A DNA stretch of 64,000 bases from Pseudomonadota bacterium (lineage in GTDB: Bacteria; Pseudomonadota; Alphaproteobacteria; Sphingomonadales; Sphingomonadaceae). The DNA is taken from assembly GCA_039818985.1 (NCBI GenBank), contig JBCBSU010000001.1, forward strand, positions 1,886,367-1,950,366, written 5' to 3'. Shown piece after piece: positions 53,466-62,889 of the stretch (its first letter is position 1; each line of letters starts with the position of its first letter). The notes under the pieces were generated by a model that had not been told where the DNA came from, ran no database searches, and worked only from the letters and a program-made list of their open reading frames with translations. The position numbers were made by a program, and so were the translations under genes.

Positions 53466-55280
53466 TCAGTCGCCGCTATCGGTTGCCCGGCGCAGCACAA
53501 TTCGTCCGAAACCGTCGCGCGTCGTCAGACGCAATTTGTTGCCATAAAGCGCATAGCGCATCAGCAGGTCTTCGGAAGCGACATAGATTTCCCGGTCGTT
53601 GATCGCGAAATACTGGACCAGATCGTCGCTTCCATCCGCGCGCTGCCGCCGAAACTCGGTAATCATCTCCTCATCATTGTTGAAGATGAGGCTGTCGCCA
53701 CGAGCGAGATCCTTCATGCCATCGACCGACAGCACCTCCCAGTCACCCAGTACGCGATAGGCACGCGGCACCGGCTTGCCGCCCTCTCCGGCATAGCCGG
53801 CATAGAGCGCTGCCTGGCCGAGCAATGACGAGACCAGCTCGCGCTCGGGCTGCAAGGCTTCGATATCGCTGGTTGCAAGCCGCTGATCGAGGCCGCGCAG
53901 ATAGGCATAGGCCTCACGCGGTTTGCCCTCGCGGTGAAAGGCCCGGGTCGCGGCTCGCACAGTGAAAAATTCATCGACCAGATTGCCTGCAAGCCGCAAA
54001 CCGGCGCTCGGTTCTTCGGCCAGTCCGCCGATGCTGACGCTGTCAACAGCTTCGGCACCGGTCGCGGCATCGACATAGCGCAGCCGGGCATCGAGCACCG
54101 GTCTGTCTGCCGCCAGGGATGAAGGGAGATATTCGCTGGCACCGTCCCTGCCAAGGCCGACAAAAATCCCGCCGCTGTTGCTCGACAGAAATGTGCTGCC
54201 AATGGTCACACTGACCGCGCCATTGCCGCCATCCTCCAATATGTCTGCCGGCACACCATAGACGCCGGTGATCCGATGCCCTGCCGGCGGCGTCAGCGTC
54301 AGCACAAGATCATAGGCCAGGGCATTGACCATATTATGGAAATCCTTGGCGAACTGGATTTGAGCCTCGTCGCGATTGGCGAAGAAGAACAGATTGCCGC
54401 CACGAGTGCTCGACACTTTCTGCGCCAGCGCACCGTTAAATTGCACTCCTACACCGATGGTCGTCAGCCCGACGCCCCTGAGCGAAGCGGCGCGCGCCAT
54501 GCCCATAAAGCTCTGGGCATCGGTACGACCAACATTGGGCTGCTCATCGGTAAACAGCATCACCCGGCTGTTGCCCGAAAAATCCTTCGCCGTGGCGAAT
54601 GCGGTCTCATAACCGACAGAAAGTCCCTCTTCCATATTGGTCGAACCGGCGCTCTGGATCGCATCGATCATCGCCTCGATCTTGCCGCGATTGCCGCCAA
54701 CCGGTGTCGGATCCAGATAGACATGCGAGCGATCACCATAAAGAATGATCGAAATCTGGTCGCCGTCGCGCATATGGCCGAGTGCAATTTTGAGGCTTTC
54801 GCGCACGATGGACAGAGGCTGGCCAGCCATTGATCCGGATTTGTCGACCACTGCGACCAGATTGAGCGGCTGCGCCTGAAGCGATGCGCTGTCGGCACCG
54901 GTGACAAAGCCGATCCCCGCAAGATACCGGTCATCGGGGCGGATCGGCGTCGCCCAGGGCATGGCCTCGCCGGTGACACACAGCGCCTGGTCACAGATTC
55001 TGCCACCAGCCAGCGGCAGATCATGCTCACCGAGCAGGCCCTCAAGCGTCAGCGATTCCGGACGCGGCAGGGTATCGCTGGTCAGCGCAACCGAACGGAA
55101 ATGGCGAATATCCTGCGCCCCGCCCTGACGTGTGGCAGTGACCACAATCGCCTGGTCATATTCGTACTCCTCCTCTTCCTGCACCAGCTGTGCTCCGGCG
55201 GCAAAGGGCATCAGCAACAGGGTTCCCGCCAGAGCGGTCGTCACGAAATTCCGGGTGGTGAAGGGTGAGGATCTGGACAT
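53466..55280 (-). CDS. Exported von Willebrand factor A protein with TonB-box-like N-terminus
   Basis: The protein has 604 residues. A signal peptide (cleavage near residue 30, AAGAQ) is followed by an acidic stretch and AIVVTATRQGG, which looks like the TonB box and start of an outer-membrane receptor plug. The VWA domain (about 138-320) has an intact metal site: VVDKSGSMAG near 146, GSTNMEEGL and FTDEQPNVG. The C-terminal region holds further beta domains and a helical segment (SLLGQAALYAGYAGEGG). The product is probably periplasmic or surface-exposed and binds another protein. A dyad-symmetric element stands 45-70 bases upstream. Function is unknown; YfbK-like proteins are the nearest resemblance. 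Confidence 0.78.
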   Translation of the reverse strand: MSRSSPFTTRNFVTTALAGTLLLMPFAAGAQLVQEEEEYEYDQAIVVTATRQGGAQDIRHFRSVALTSDTLPRPESLTLEGLLGEHDLPLAGGRICDQALCVTGEAMPWATPIRPDDRYLAGIGFVTGADSASLQAQPLNLVAVVDKSGSMAGQPLSIVRESLKIALGHMRDGDQISIILYGDRSHVYLDPTPVGGNRGKIEAMIDAIQSAGSTNMEEGLSVGYETAFATAKDFSGNSRVMLFTDEQPNVGRTDAQSFMGMARAASLRGVGLTTIGVGVQFNGALAQKVSSTRGGNLFFFANRDEAQIQFAKDFHNMVNALAYDLVLTLTPPAGHRITGVYGVPADILEDGGNGAVSVTIGSTFLSSNSGGIFVGLGRDGASEYLPSSLAADRPVLDARLRYVDAATGAEAVDSVSIGGLAEEPSAGLRLAGNLVDEFFTVRAATRAFHREGKPREAYAYLRGLDQRLATSDIEALQPERELVSSLLGQAALYAGYAGEGGKPVPRAYRVLGDWEVLSVDGMKDLARGDSLIFNNDEEMITEFRRQRADGSDDLVQYFAINDREIYVASEDLLMRYALYGNKLRLTTRDGFGRIVLRRATDSGD

Positions 55281-55324
55281 GCTATTCTCCTTTTGGGACT
55301 CAGGAGTGTAGCATAATCCCCTTA

Positions 55325-55350
55325 TTTCCGTAACGTAAATTCTACGGAAA
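55325..55350. promoter_or_regulatory. Inverted repeat upstream of the VWA gene
   Basis: TTTCCGTA (55325-55332), 10 bases, TACGGAAA (55343-55350): perfect 8-bp arms in an AT-rich patch between the lipoprotein gene stop and the VWA start. It is either an operator or a weak terminator; no T-run follows on the minus strand. Confidence 0.4.
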
Positions 55351-55389
55351 CCTGTTTTGGGGTATCAGATCTGTGGTCAGAGACAGTGT

Positions 55390-56043
55390 CTAGCGGGTAG
55401 CATTATATTGCAGCTGGTCAGGGGTCAGCTGGAAGCCGATCAAAACCTCAAATGTAGCACGCTGGATCGCCGACTGCACTTCGGGCAGCGACAGCGGGTC
55501 GATGGCGGCGGATTGCTCGCCGCTGCGGCGCCGTGCGGTGATGCGCTCCTGGATATCGGGCGGCAGCGTCGCCGAGGCGCGGTCGACAAAGGCACCGGCC
55601 TTGCCACTGCCACTGGCGCGATAGTCCCCATCAGCAAATTGCAGCGTGACCGAGCCGATCCGCTTCGAAATAACCGCAGTGCCGCCACGCACCACGGTCG
55701 AGAAATAGGGCAATCTCAGCGTGCGGGCACCGTTCGGATTCTGCCGCCGTGCGATCACATCGAATGTCGCTTCGGTGTACAGCCTGTCGGTTCCCTCATT
55801 GCAGGTTGAACGCAAATTGGTCACCTGCGCCACAATATCGATGGCGCTGGCATCACGGCTGTCCTGTGGATTGAACAACGTAACATCGCCAGTATAGACT
55901 GGAATGGCAACCTCTGGACAGGTCGACAGAGTGGTGGTGATGCCGACGCCCTGATCAACCACCAGCTGGTCATCGCCGGCACAGCCCGCGAGCATCATGC
56001 TGCCGATAAGCGCTGCCCCGATCATCCTGCCATATACTGCCAT
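55390..56043 (-). CDS. Lipoprotein of unknown function, 217 aa
   Basis: ATG 56043 has GAGGG 5-9 bases upstream and gives a lipoprotein signal peptide (MIGAALIGSMMLAGCAGDD, lipobox LAGC). The mature domain (about 25-165) looks beta-rich (EVAIPVYTGDVTLFNP, SAIDIVAQVTNLRSTCNEG). A helical C-terminal part carries ATLPPDIQERITARRRSGEQSAA. Two cysteines besides the lipid Cys may pair. No family is recognised. It lies about 110 bases upstream of the VWA gene on the same strand, so they may be co-expressed. Divergent from ispH. Confidence 0.7.
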   Translation of the reverse strand: MAVYGRMIGAALIGSMMLAGCAGDDQLVVDQGVGITTTLSTCPEVAIPVYTGDVTLFNPQDSRDASAIDIVAQVTNLRSTCNEGTDRLYTEATFDVIARRQNPNGARTLRLPYFSTVVRGGTAVISKRIGSVTLQFADGDYRASGSGKAGAFVDRASATLPPDIQERITARRRSGEQSAAIDPLSLPEVQSAIQRATFEVLIGFQLTPDQLQYNATR

Positions 56044-56222
56044 CTTGCCCTCTTGTTCCTGACTGGTTTTGTCGTGCCTTATCCGCTCCGTGCCGACATT
56101 CAAAGCCCTATCGCCGGATTATCCCGCCGTCTCGGGGACGATCCGGCCTGTGCGGCACAGAATCCGCAGCATCGGGCTTTGCACATTCCCGCTTTATCTC
56201 TACATACTATGCTGGAGGATGA

Positions 56223-57338
56223 ATGAAGGGCGCTGTCGCCGTGCGGCGACAATATGCCGTAAACCAGAAACTGAGGGTTGGGTTGCTGGCAATGACTGAT
56301 GCAAATACGAAAGAAACCGTACGCATGACTATGACTTCCACCTCGGGCTCGGCGGCGATCCCCAATATGCCGACCGATACCGAAAGCAAATCCAGGCCAC
56401 CGCTGGAAATCGTGATTGCCGCACCACGCGGCTTTTGCGCCGGGGTCGACCGCGCCATCGATATTGTCGAGCTGGCGATCGATAAATATGGCGCGCCGGT
56501 CTATGTCCGCCATGAAATCGTGCATAACCGCTATGTCGTCGACAGCCTCAAAGCCAAGGGCGCAGTCTTTGTCGAGGAGCTGGAAGAAGTTCCCGATGGG
56601 GTTCCGGTGGTTTTTTCCGCCCATGGTGTACCCAAGGTGGTGCCGCAAAAGGCAGCGGAACGCGGCCTCAACTATCTCGATGCCACCTGTCCGCTTGTAT
56701 CCAAAGTACACCGCCAGGCCGAACGCCAGGTCGAGCATGGTCGCCACATCCTGTTTATCGGCCATGAAGGCCATCCCGAAGTGATTGGCACTTTTGGCCA
56801 GGTGCCCGAAGGCGCGATGACGCTGGTGGAGACACTGGAAGATGTTGCCCGGCTCAAGCCCGAAGACGAGAATAATCTCGCCTTTCTGACCCAGACCACA
56901 CTCTCGGTCGATGACACCGCCGAAATTGTCGATGCGCTTAAAGCACGCTTCCCCAATATCGTCGGGCCCAAGGCAGAGGATATCTGCTACGCCACCTCCA
57001 ACCGCCAGGCGGCGGTCAAGGCCATTGCTGCCGATTGCGACGTGATGTTCGTCATCGGCGCACCCAACAGCTCCAACTCGGTCCGGCTGGTCGAGGTATC
57101 GGAGCGTGAAGGCACCAGAGCAATGCTGATCCAGCGCGCCTATGATATCGATCCGCGCTGGCTCGAAGGTGTGACAACCCTGGGCCTTACCGCCGGTGCT
57201 TCGGCACCCGAAGCGCTGGTGCGCGAAGTTGTCGATGCGCTGGGTGAGCATTTCACCATCACCGAGCGCATGGTGAAAACCGCCGACGAGCGCATCACCT
57301 TCAAACTGCCGCGCGGCCTTGAAGACCAGGCCGCCTGA
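56223..57338 (+). CDS. ispH: 4-hydroxy-3-methylbut-2-enyl diphosphate reductase
   Basis: IspH (LytB) is the last enzyme of the MEP isoprenoid pathway, an iron-sulfur reductase making IPP and DMAPP. The core begins [17 protein letters not shown] with the first cluster Cys; the others are in [12 protein letters not shown] and [11 protein letters not shown]-adjacent [18 protein letters not shown] and VVFSAHGV are also diagnostic. From ATG 56223 (GGAGG upstream) it is 371 residues, about 55 longer than usual at the N-terminus. Later starts at 56292 or 56370 are possible. The operon order is ispH-thrB-rnhA. Confidence 0.95.
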   Translation: MKGAVAVRRQYAVNQKLRVGLLAMTDANTKETVRMTMTSTSGSAAIPNMPTDTESKSRPPLEIVIAAPRGFCAGVDRAIDIVELAIDKYGAPVYVRHEIVHNRYVVDSLKAKGAVFVEELEEVPDGVPVVFSAHGVPKVVPQKAAERGLNYLDATCPLVSKVHRQAERQVEHGRHILFIGHEGHPEVIGTFGQVPEGAMTLVETLEDVARLKPEDENNLAFLTQTTLSVDDTAEIVDALKARFPNIVGPKAEDICYATSNRQAAVKAIAADCDVMFVIGAPNSSNSVRLVEVSEREGTRAMLIQRAYDIDPRWLEGVTTLGLTAGASAPEALVREVVDALGEHFTITERMVKTADERITFKLPRGLEDQAA

Positions 57339-57350
57339 GGCGGCGCATTC

Positions 57351-58334
57351 ATGGCCGTTTATACCCGCGTCGCGGCAGAGGACATTGCGGATTTTCTCAC
57401 CCGCTATGACGTCGGTACACTGCGCTCTGCGAAAGGCATTGCCGAAGGCGTGGAGAACAGCAACTATCTGCTCGAGACAGATCGCGACCGCTACATCCTG
57501 ACGCTTTATGAAAAGCGGGTCGATCCGGCGGACCTGCCCTTTTTCATCGCGCTGCTTGATCACCTTGCCGGGCACGGCCTGGCTGTGCCGCCAATGATCG
57601 CCGACCGGGATGGTACGAAAATCCAGACACTTGCCGGGCGCACTGCTTGCCTGATCCGCTTTCTGCCGGGTGTCTCGGTCAGCCGACCCACAGCGGCCCA
57701 GGCATTGGCGACCGGCCATGCCCTCGGCCAGATGCATCTTGGGGCACAGGATTTCCCGCTGCAAAGGTATAACAGCATGGGACCGGTCAACTGGCACCAG
57801 CTGGCGGGCGATATCGGCGATGATGCGCTGAATAGCATTGCTCCCGGTCTTGCAGCTGTGGTGCAATCGGCTCTGGCGGATATCGACGCGCACTGGCCCG
57901 ATGATGCACCGCAATCGCCGATTCATGCCGACCTCTTTCCCGACAATGTGCTGATGCTCGGCGACAATGTTACCGGGTTGATCGACTTTTATTTCAGCTG
58001 CACCGACATCCGTGCCTATGATCTGGCGGTAACCCATGCGGCATGGTGCTTTTCCGATGACGGCAAGCGCTTCGATCGGGCTGTCTCCGGCGCATTGCTG
58101 AATGGCTATCATGCTGTGGTGCCGCGTGAGAATGCCGAATTCGCGCCAGAACGCATGGCACTGCTGGCACGCGGAGCATCGCTGCGTTTCCTGCTCAGCC
58201 GCGCCTATGACTGGATTCACACTCCCGCCGATGCGCTGGTGACACGCAAGGATCCGATGGCCTTTGCCCGGCGTCTGGCATTTTACGCCGACTCCGGGCA
58301 GATCGGCATTTTCAGCAATGGAGCGACGCAGTGA
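57351..58334 (+). CDS. thrB: Homoserine kinase, APH-fold type
   Basis: This enzyme phosphorylates homoserine on the way to threonine. The 327-residue protein belongs to the aminoglycoside-phosphotransferase-like ThrB group of alphaproteobacteria and Pseudomonas: [19 protein letters not shown] at the start, catalytic [11 protein letters not shown], and metal site [18 protein letters not shown]. It lies 12 bases after ispH and overlaps rnhA by four bases. Confidence 0.92.
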   Translation: MAVYTRVAAEDIADFLTRYDVGTLRSAKGIAEGVENSNYLLETDRDRYILTLYEKRVDPADLPFFIALLDHLAGHGLAVPPMIADRDGTKIQTLAGRTACLIRFLPGVSVSRPTAAQALATGHALGQMHLGAQDFPLQRYNSMGPVNWHQLAGDIGDDALNSIAPGLAAVVQSALADIDAHWPDDAPQSPIHADLFPDNVLMLGDNVTGLIDFYFSCTDIRAYDLAVTHAAWCFSDDGKRFDRAVSGALLNGYHAVVPRENAEFAPERMALLARGASLRFLLSRAYDWIHTPADALVTRKDPMAFARRLAFYADSGQIGIFSNGATQ

Positions 58335-58783
58335 GCGAGCAGGACAATATTGTGCGCATCGCCACCGATGGCGCGTGCAAGGGCAATCCCGGCCCCGGTG
58401 GCTGGGGCGCAGTGATCCGGTTCCAGGACAAGGAAAAGGAATTGTCCGGAGGCGAACCGGACACCACTAATAACCGCATGGAACTGCTTGCGGCGATCGA
58501 GGCGCTCAACGCGCTGACCCGGTCATGTGCGGTCGAGCTAACCACCGACAGCGTCTATGTCCGCGACGGGATCACCAAATGGATCCATGGCTGGCAGCGC
58601 AATGGATGGCGCACTGCGGCGAAGAAGCCGGTGAAAAATGCCGATCTGTGGCAGCGGCTGGTAGAGGCAGTCCAGCGCCATGATATCTCATGGCACTGGG
58701 TCAAAGGCCATGCCGGCGATACCTATAATGAGCGCGCGGACCGCCTCGCCAGCGATGCTGCCGAGGCGCAAAGGGGGCTCTAG
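58331..58783 (+). CDS. rnhA: Ribonuclease HI
   Basis: This enzyme degrades RNA in RNA-DNA hybrids. The 150-residue protein starts at a GTG overlapping the thrB stop. Catalytic residues are all visible: Asp in [17 protein letters not shown], Glu in NNRMELLA, Asp in LTTDSVYV, and the His and Asp of [18 protein letters not shown]. The layout ispH-thrB-rnhA is a conserved alphaproteobacterial operon. Confidence 0.96.
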   Translation: MSEQDNIVRIATDGACKGNPGPGGWGAVIRFQDKEKELSGGEPDTTNNRMELLAAIEALNALTRSCAVELTTDSVYVRDGITKWIHGWQRNGWRTAAKKPVKNADLWQRLVEAVQRHDISWHWVKGHAGDTYNERADRLASDAAEAQRGL

Positions 58784-58802
58784 CGCTGTTCAGGCGGCGC
58801 GA

Positions 58803-58979
58803 TCAGCTATTGTCTTCGACAGGGGCGTCCGGACCGTTTGTCTTGATCGAGTCGATGGCATTCTGCGCCGAGCTTTTCGAGCTATAGCCCTCGGTCGAGA
58901 ACATTACTTCGCTGTTATATTTAAAGCGGACGCGGAACTCGCCTGCCTTGTCTTTGTAGATCTCGAACTTGTGCGCCAT
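58803..58979 (-). CDS. YegP/DUF1508-type small protein
   Basis: The 58-residue protein MAHKFEIYKDKAGEFRVRF reads on to YNSEVMFSTEGYSSKSSAQNAIDSIK, the single-repeat DUF1508 (YegP) pattern of a small beta-beta-alpha domain. ATG 58979 is preferred over the longer frame to 59072 because it gives the family's exact N-terminus. Function is unknown; homologs are often stress- or damage-associated. It converges on rnhA. Confidence 0.85.
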   Translation of the reverse strand: MAHKFEIYKDKAGEFRVRFKYNSEVMFSTEGYSSKSSAQNAIDSIKTNGPDAPVEDNS

Positions 58980-59144
58980 GGCCTTGCTCTCCTGTCTGAT
59001 GGTGACGCCGGGAATCGGCGGTAAATCCCGTGGGCAGGCCACCGGATTCGGCATGACAATAATCCGTGCCACCCCGCTTGACCAGAGACAGAAGGTCCTG
59101 ACGGCAAAGAGATTTGGACGGCGATACGTGGGAGCGCCAAGATT

Positions 59145-60299
59145 TTACATCGACGCCGCTCGCATATGTCGCCTGTTGGCAAAACGCGCCGCATCGTAAC
59201 GGCCACGATCAATTGCCCGATCGAGCGGATCAGGGCTGTTACCGGTGACCATTGTCGCCGCCAGCCGGGCCGCCGCCGGTGCCGTCTGGATGCCATAACC
59301 GCCCTGCCCAGCAAACCAGAAGAATGCCGGGTAATCGGGATCATGACCATAGACCGGAACCCGGTCCGGAGCGAAGCTGCGCAGTCCTGCCCAGCGATGT
59401 TCGACCGCCTCGATCTGCCAGTCGACAACCTGTCTGAGCCGGTCGATAGCCAGCGCCACATCCCATTCCTCGGGCGCGGCATCGCAGGGGGCACTTGGGG
59501 TCTCGTCATGCGGGCTGAGCCAGAGCGAGCCATGCTCAGGTTTGAAATAGAATTCACCGCCATGGTCGATTACCAGCGGCATGTCATCGGGAGCCGCAGG
59601 CGCGATGCGCAACTGTACGATGGTACGCCGCAACGGGCTGATACCGACCGGTTCCACGCCTGCGATTTGCGCCAGCTCATCGGCCCAGGCGCCGGCGGCG
59701 TTGACCAGCAGCGGCGTCGTCAATGCTCCTTGCGCCGTGGCGATGGTCCATTGCCCATTCGCGAAACGGGCCGAACCGACCCGATGCGCCAGCAGCACCG
59801 TCGCACCGCGCCGTCTGGCACCGGCGAGATAGGCCTGGTGGAGGCCGCCAACATCGATATCGCAGCAATCGGGCTCCGAGATCGCTTCGGACCAGGCGGC
59901 GTGGATACCGGGGACAATCGCGGCAATATCAGCTGCGCCGAGCCGCTTCATGGAGACACCGCGTTTGGCAAACAATGCCGCCTCGGCATCAAGCGCATCG
60001 CGGTTCGCGGCCAGCCCGATGGTCAGCGCGCCGCGTCGGCGCAAAAAGCCGGTTTCGGCAAAATCCGGTGACGGCGTACCCAGCCACGGCCCCGATGCCG
60101 TGGTCAATGGCTGGATGTCCGGGCCGCCATAGCTTTCGGTCCAGAAAGCAGCCGAGCGGCCGGTGGCATGATAACCGGCGACATCTTCCGCCTCGACAAT
60201 CGCCACTGTCATGGTCTCGGCCAGTTCATAGCCGAGACTGGCACCGGCCATGCCCGCACCGACAATGACTGCATCATAATGATTGGAGCCTGGTGTCAT
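59145..60299 (-). CDS. FAD-dependent amino-acid oxidase/dehydrogenase family protein
   Basis: The 384-residue protein belongs to the DAO superfamily: N-terminal dinucleotide-binding DAVIVGAGMAGASLGYELAETM, ATGRSAAFWTESYGG, the second-domain PLLVNAAGAWADEL and the C-terminal FAD contact GQGGYGIQTAPAAARLAA. It resembles D-arginine dehydrogenase and glycine/sarcosine oxidases, which deaminate D- or N-methyl amino acids. The exact substrate is unknown. Its ATG overlaps the stop of the hydrolase gene by four bases, so the two are co-translated. Confidence 0.86.
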   Translation of the reverse strand: MTPGSNHYDAVIVGAGMAGASLGYELAETMTVAIVEAEDVAGYHATGRSAAFWTESYGGPDIQPLTTASGPWLGTPSPDFAETGFLRRRGALTIGLAANRDALDAEAALFAKRGVSMKRLGAADIAAIVPGIHAAWSEAISEPDCCDIDVGGLHQAYLAGARRRGATVLLAHRVGSARFANGQWTIATAQGALTTPLLVNAAGAWADELAQIAGVEPVGISPLRRTIVQLRIAPAAPDDMPLVIDHGGEFYFKPEHGSLWLSPHDETPSAPCDAAPEEWDVALAIDRLRQVVDWQIEAVEHRWAGLRSFAPDRVPVYGHDPDYPAFFWFAGQGGYGIQTAPAAARLAATMVTGNSPDPLDRAIDRGRYDAARFANRRHMRAASM

Positions 60300-61285
60300 T
60301 CCGCTGCTTCGCTGACAGCCACCCCCAGCGTCTCCTGCAGAAAGCTGTCGATTTCGGCGATCGCCTTGTCGCGCACCGCATCGACCTCGCGCAGCAGTTC
60401 ATGCGCGCATTCCTCACCATAGGTGATCAGTCGCGCATGTGGCAGGCGGTGTGCCGCCTCCGCGATAGCGGCATAGCTCACCAGCTGGTCCGCCGATGTT
60501 GCCAGCAGCAGCACCGGGGTCGTCACCTTTTCCCACTGGCCCGGCGCATGGATATGGCGCACCGAAGCATAGGCGCGCTCGACCCAGTGCCAGCTTGGGG
60601 GCCCCATCACCAGCTCGGGGCGCTTGGTCCACCACGCGGCCTCATCGCCATAGCGCTCGGGATCATGAGTCAGCAGCGACATGCGCTTGGCAACCGGAGA
60701 GGCCGGTTTTTCGCTGACCTTCCAGGCTGGCCGGTCGGGCTTGCCCAGCGCGCGCATCACCTTTGCCAGATTGTGGCTCCACGATATCGGCAGCCCTCCC
60801 GGCCCCTGCATCCCCAGCATCGGCGCGCTCAGCACCACCGCATCGGGGTCGATGGCCTCGTCGATCAACGCCCGCGCCACCAGATGGCCGCCCATGGAAT
60901 GCGCCAGCACCACATGCGGCCCCTCGCGCTCGGCCTTCCATCGCGGCCAGAATTCCTCGAAATCGGCAATCCAGGTGGCGAAATCATCGATATGGCCGAC
61001 ATATTGGTTGTCTGTCATCCGGCCCGAGGCGCCCTGACCACGCCAGTCCGAGGCTGTGATATCCCAGCCCTGCACATTGAAATGGTGTAGCGTTTCGAGA
61101 TATTTTTCGTAAATATCGCCGCGCCCCGGCATGAACAGCATCGCGCCCTTGCGCTCGGATGCACTCCCGGATGTGCCGCCATTGGCGGTCGGCCAGTCCA
61201 TGCGGCGGATATTCCAGCCGTCACGCGTGGTCCAGCGGCTCTCTGCGGCGGCTTCGGGCAGGCTGCGGCGATCAAATTCGGCCAT
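60296..61285 (-). CDS. Alpha/beta hydrolase (lysophospholipase-like)
   Basis: The 329-residue protein has the serine hydrolase nucleophile elbow AHSMGGHLVAR, an oxyanion region FMPGRGDIYEKYLETLHHF, and the acidic and histidine positions of the triad near LLATSADQLVS and CAHELLREVD. It fits the serine aminopeptidase S33/monoglyceride lipase-like group (WRGQGASGRMTDNQYVGHIDDF). ATG 61285 is favoured over 61309. It is the first gene of the pair with the FAD enzyme, and divergent from cpaA. Confidence 0.85.
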   Translation of the reverse strand: MAEFDRRSLPEAAAESRWTTRDGWNIRRMDWPTANGGTSGSASERKGAMLFMPGRGDIYEKYLETLHHFNVQGWDITASDWRGQGASGRMTDNQYVGHIDDFATWIADFEEFWPRWKAEREGPHVVLAHSMGGHLVARALIDEAIDPDAVVLSAPMLGMQGPGGLPISWSHNLAKVMRALGKPDRPAWKVSEKPASPVAKRMSLLTHDPERYGDEAAWWTKRPELVMGPPSWHWVERAYASVRHIHAPGQWEKVTTPVLLLATSADQLVSYAAIAEAAHRLPHARLITYGEECAHELLREVDAVRDKAIAEIDSFLQETLGVAVSEAAE

Positions 61286-61369
61286 GTGCACTCCAAAGTC
61301 CGGGCGCATTATCGAAAAATCGGTCGATGGTTACTTTTTGGTAAGCCATGGGGCTTAAAAACGCCTTTC

Positions 61370-61843
61370 ATGATGGGGGCACAGCTCATTTACGGAATGC
61401 TGGGCGCATTGGCAATCTCGCTTGTCCATGCCGCCTATACCGATGCGCGCCGTCGCGAGATCGAAGACTGGCTCAATGCCGGTATCGCTCTGGCGGCCCC
61501 GATTTTCTGGTGGTCGAGCGGTCTGGCACTATGGCCCGACATCGCCACCCAGATCGCCCTCGCGCTTGGCGTATTCACCATCTTCACTGCGTTGTTCGCC
61601 ATCGGCGCCATGGGCGGCGGTGATGTCAAGCTGCTCGCTGCACTGGCCCTGTGGTTTCCATGGCCGGAAATGCTCAAACTGGTGATCATCATGTCCATAG
61701 CAGGCGGCGTGCTGACGATCTTCATGGCAATGATCCACAAGATCCGCCGCTCCGAGGACAAGCTGGAAATTCCCTACGGTATCGCCATCGCCTTTGCCGG
61801 GCTTTGGATGGTTGGCGAACGATATTTTAACCAATTTACCTGA
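61370..61843 (+). CDS. cpaA: Prepilin peptidase CpaA/TadV
   Basis: CpaA cleaves and sometimes methylates Flp prepilins for the Tad pilus. The protein has about 157 residues and four membrane helices. The two aspartates of type IV prepilin peptidases are visible in AAYTDARRREIEDWL and AMGGGDVKLLAALALW. The start near 61370 (MMGAQLIYG) removes a 28-residue upstream extension not typical of the family. It is followed by cpaB after 50 bases. No flp pilin gene is present between or before them in this window. Confidence 0.9.
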   Translation: MMGAQLIYGMLGALAISLVHAAYTDARRREIEDWLNAGIALAAPIFWWSSGLALWPDIATQIALALGVFTIFTALFAIGAMGGGDVKLLAALALWFPWPEMLKLVIIMSIAGGVLTIFMAMIHKIRRSEDKLEIPYGIAIAFAGLWMVGERYFNQFT

Positions 61844-61892
61844 ATAGAGACGGACAACGCAATCATTATAGCTGCGTGGAGGCAGTCAGATC

Positions 61893-62888
61893 ATGGATAA
61901 GAAGAAGCTGGTATTGCTGGTTGGTGCGCTGGTCATAGCGCTGGGAACCGCGTTTCTGGCCCGCAGCATGTTCGCCGGCGCTTCAGCGCCGCAGACTGTC
62001 GCCGCCGAAGTTCCGGTCCAGACCGGACCGAAGGTGCTGGTGGCCAATCGCGCCTTGCCGGTGGGTACCATCGTCACCCCCGATGCGTTCAGCTTCCAGC
62101 CCTGGCCCGAAGAGCTGCTGGAAAAAGCCTATTTCCTCGAAGAAGCAACCGACGGCTCGGCGCTGCTCGGCACTGTCGTGCGTAACCCGATCACTGCCGG
62201 CCAGCCGGTTACCCAGGGTTCACTGGTCAAGCCGGGCGACCGCGGCTTCCTCGCTGCGGCACTCGGCCCGGGCATGCGCGCCGTCACGGTACCGGTATCC
62301 GAACGCACTGGTGTTGCCGGCTTTGTGTTCCCCGGCGACCGTATCGATCTGGTCCTGACCCAGTCGGTCAAGGGTGAGGATGGCCCCTCGCTCAAGGCAT
62401 CGGAGACCATCATCCGCAACCTGCGCGTTCTTGCTACCGACCAGCGTGCTTCATCGCAGGACGCCAATGGCAACCAGATCGTTACCAAGTTCAATACCGT
62501 CACTGTCGAGGTAACACCGCAAATCGCCGAGAAAATCGCTGTGGCCCAGACCATTGGTGTGATCAGCCTGTCGCTGCGCTCGATCGCCGACAATGAAGCC
62601 GAGCTCGAGCGTGCCATTGCTGCTGGCGAGATCGACGTGCCGGAGAATGATGATCCGGACGCGGAAGAGAAATTCCTGCGCTCCATCGCTACCCGCCCGA
62701 TCGATACCGACACCACTTTCGTTACCGGCGGCGATGTCTCGCGCTTTCAACGCCGCAGCGTTCCGGCAGCCAAGAAAAGCGGTGGGCCTGTAGTGACCGC
62801 TACCGGCATCCCTGCAAGGCCTGCCGTACCCACTGTGCGCGTATCCCGCGGCAAAAATGTCACCACCGTTCCGGTTGGAGGTAAATAA
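61893..62888 (+). CDS. cpaB: Flp pilus assembly protein CpaB/RcpC
   Basis: The 331-residue protein has an N-terminal membrane anchor (LVLLVGALVIALGTAFLARSM), a SAF domain (about 45-120: VLVANRALPVGTIVTPDAFSFQPWP) and a beta-rich C-terminus (PVSERTGVAGFVFPGDRIDLVLT). CpaB acts in the periplasm with the CpaC secretin. GGAGG lies about 11 bases before the ATG. The stop and the cpaC ATG are one base apart. Confidence 0.92.
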   Translation: MDKKKLVLLVGALVIALGTAFLARSMFAGASAPQTVAAEVPVQTGPKVLVANRALPVGTIVTPDAFSFQPWPEELLEKAYFLEEATDGSALLGTVVRNPITAGQPVTQGSLVKPGDRGFLAAALGPGMRAVTVPVSERTGVAGFVFPGDRIDLVLTQSVKGEDGPSLKASETIIRNLRVLATDQRASSQDANGNQIVTKFNTVTVEVTPQIAEKIAVAQTIGVISLSLRSIADNEAELERAIAAGEIDVPENDDPDAEEKFLRSIATRPIDTDTTFVTGGDVSRFQRRSVPAAKKSGGPVVTATGIPARPAVPTVRVSRGKNVTTVPVGGK

Positions 62889-62889
62889 G

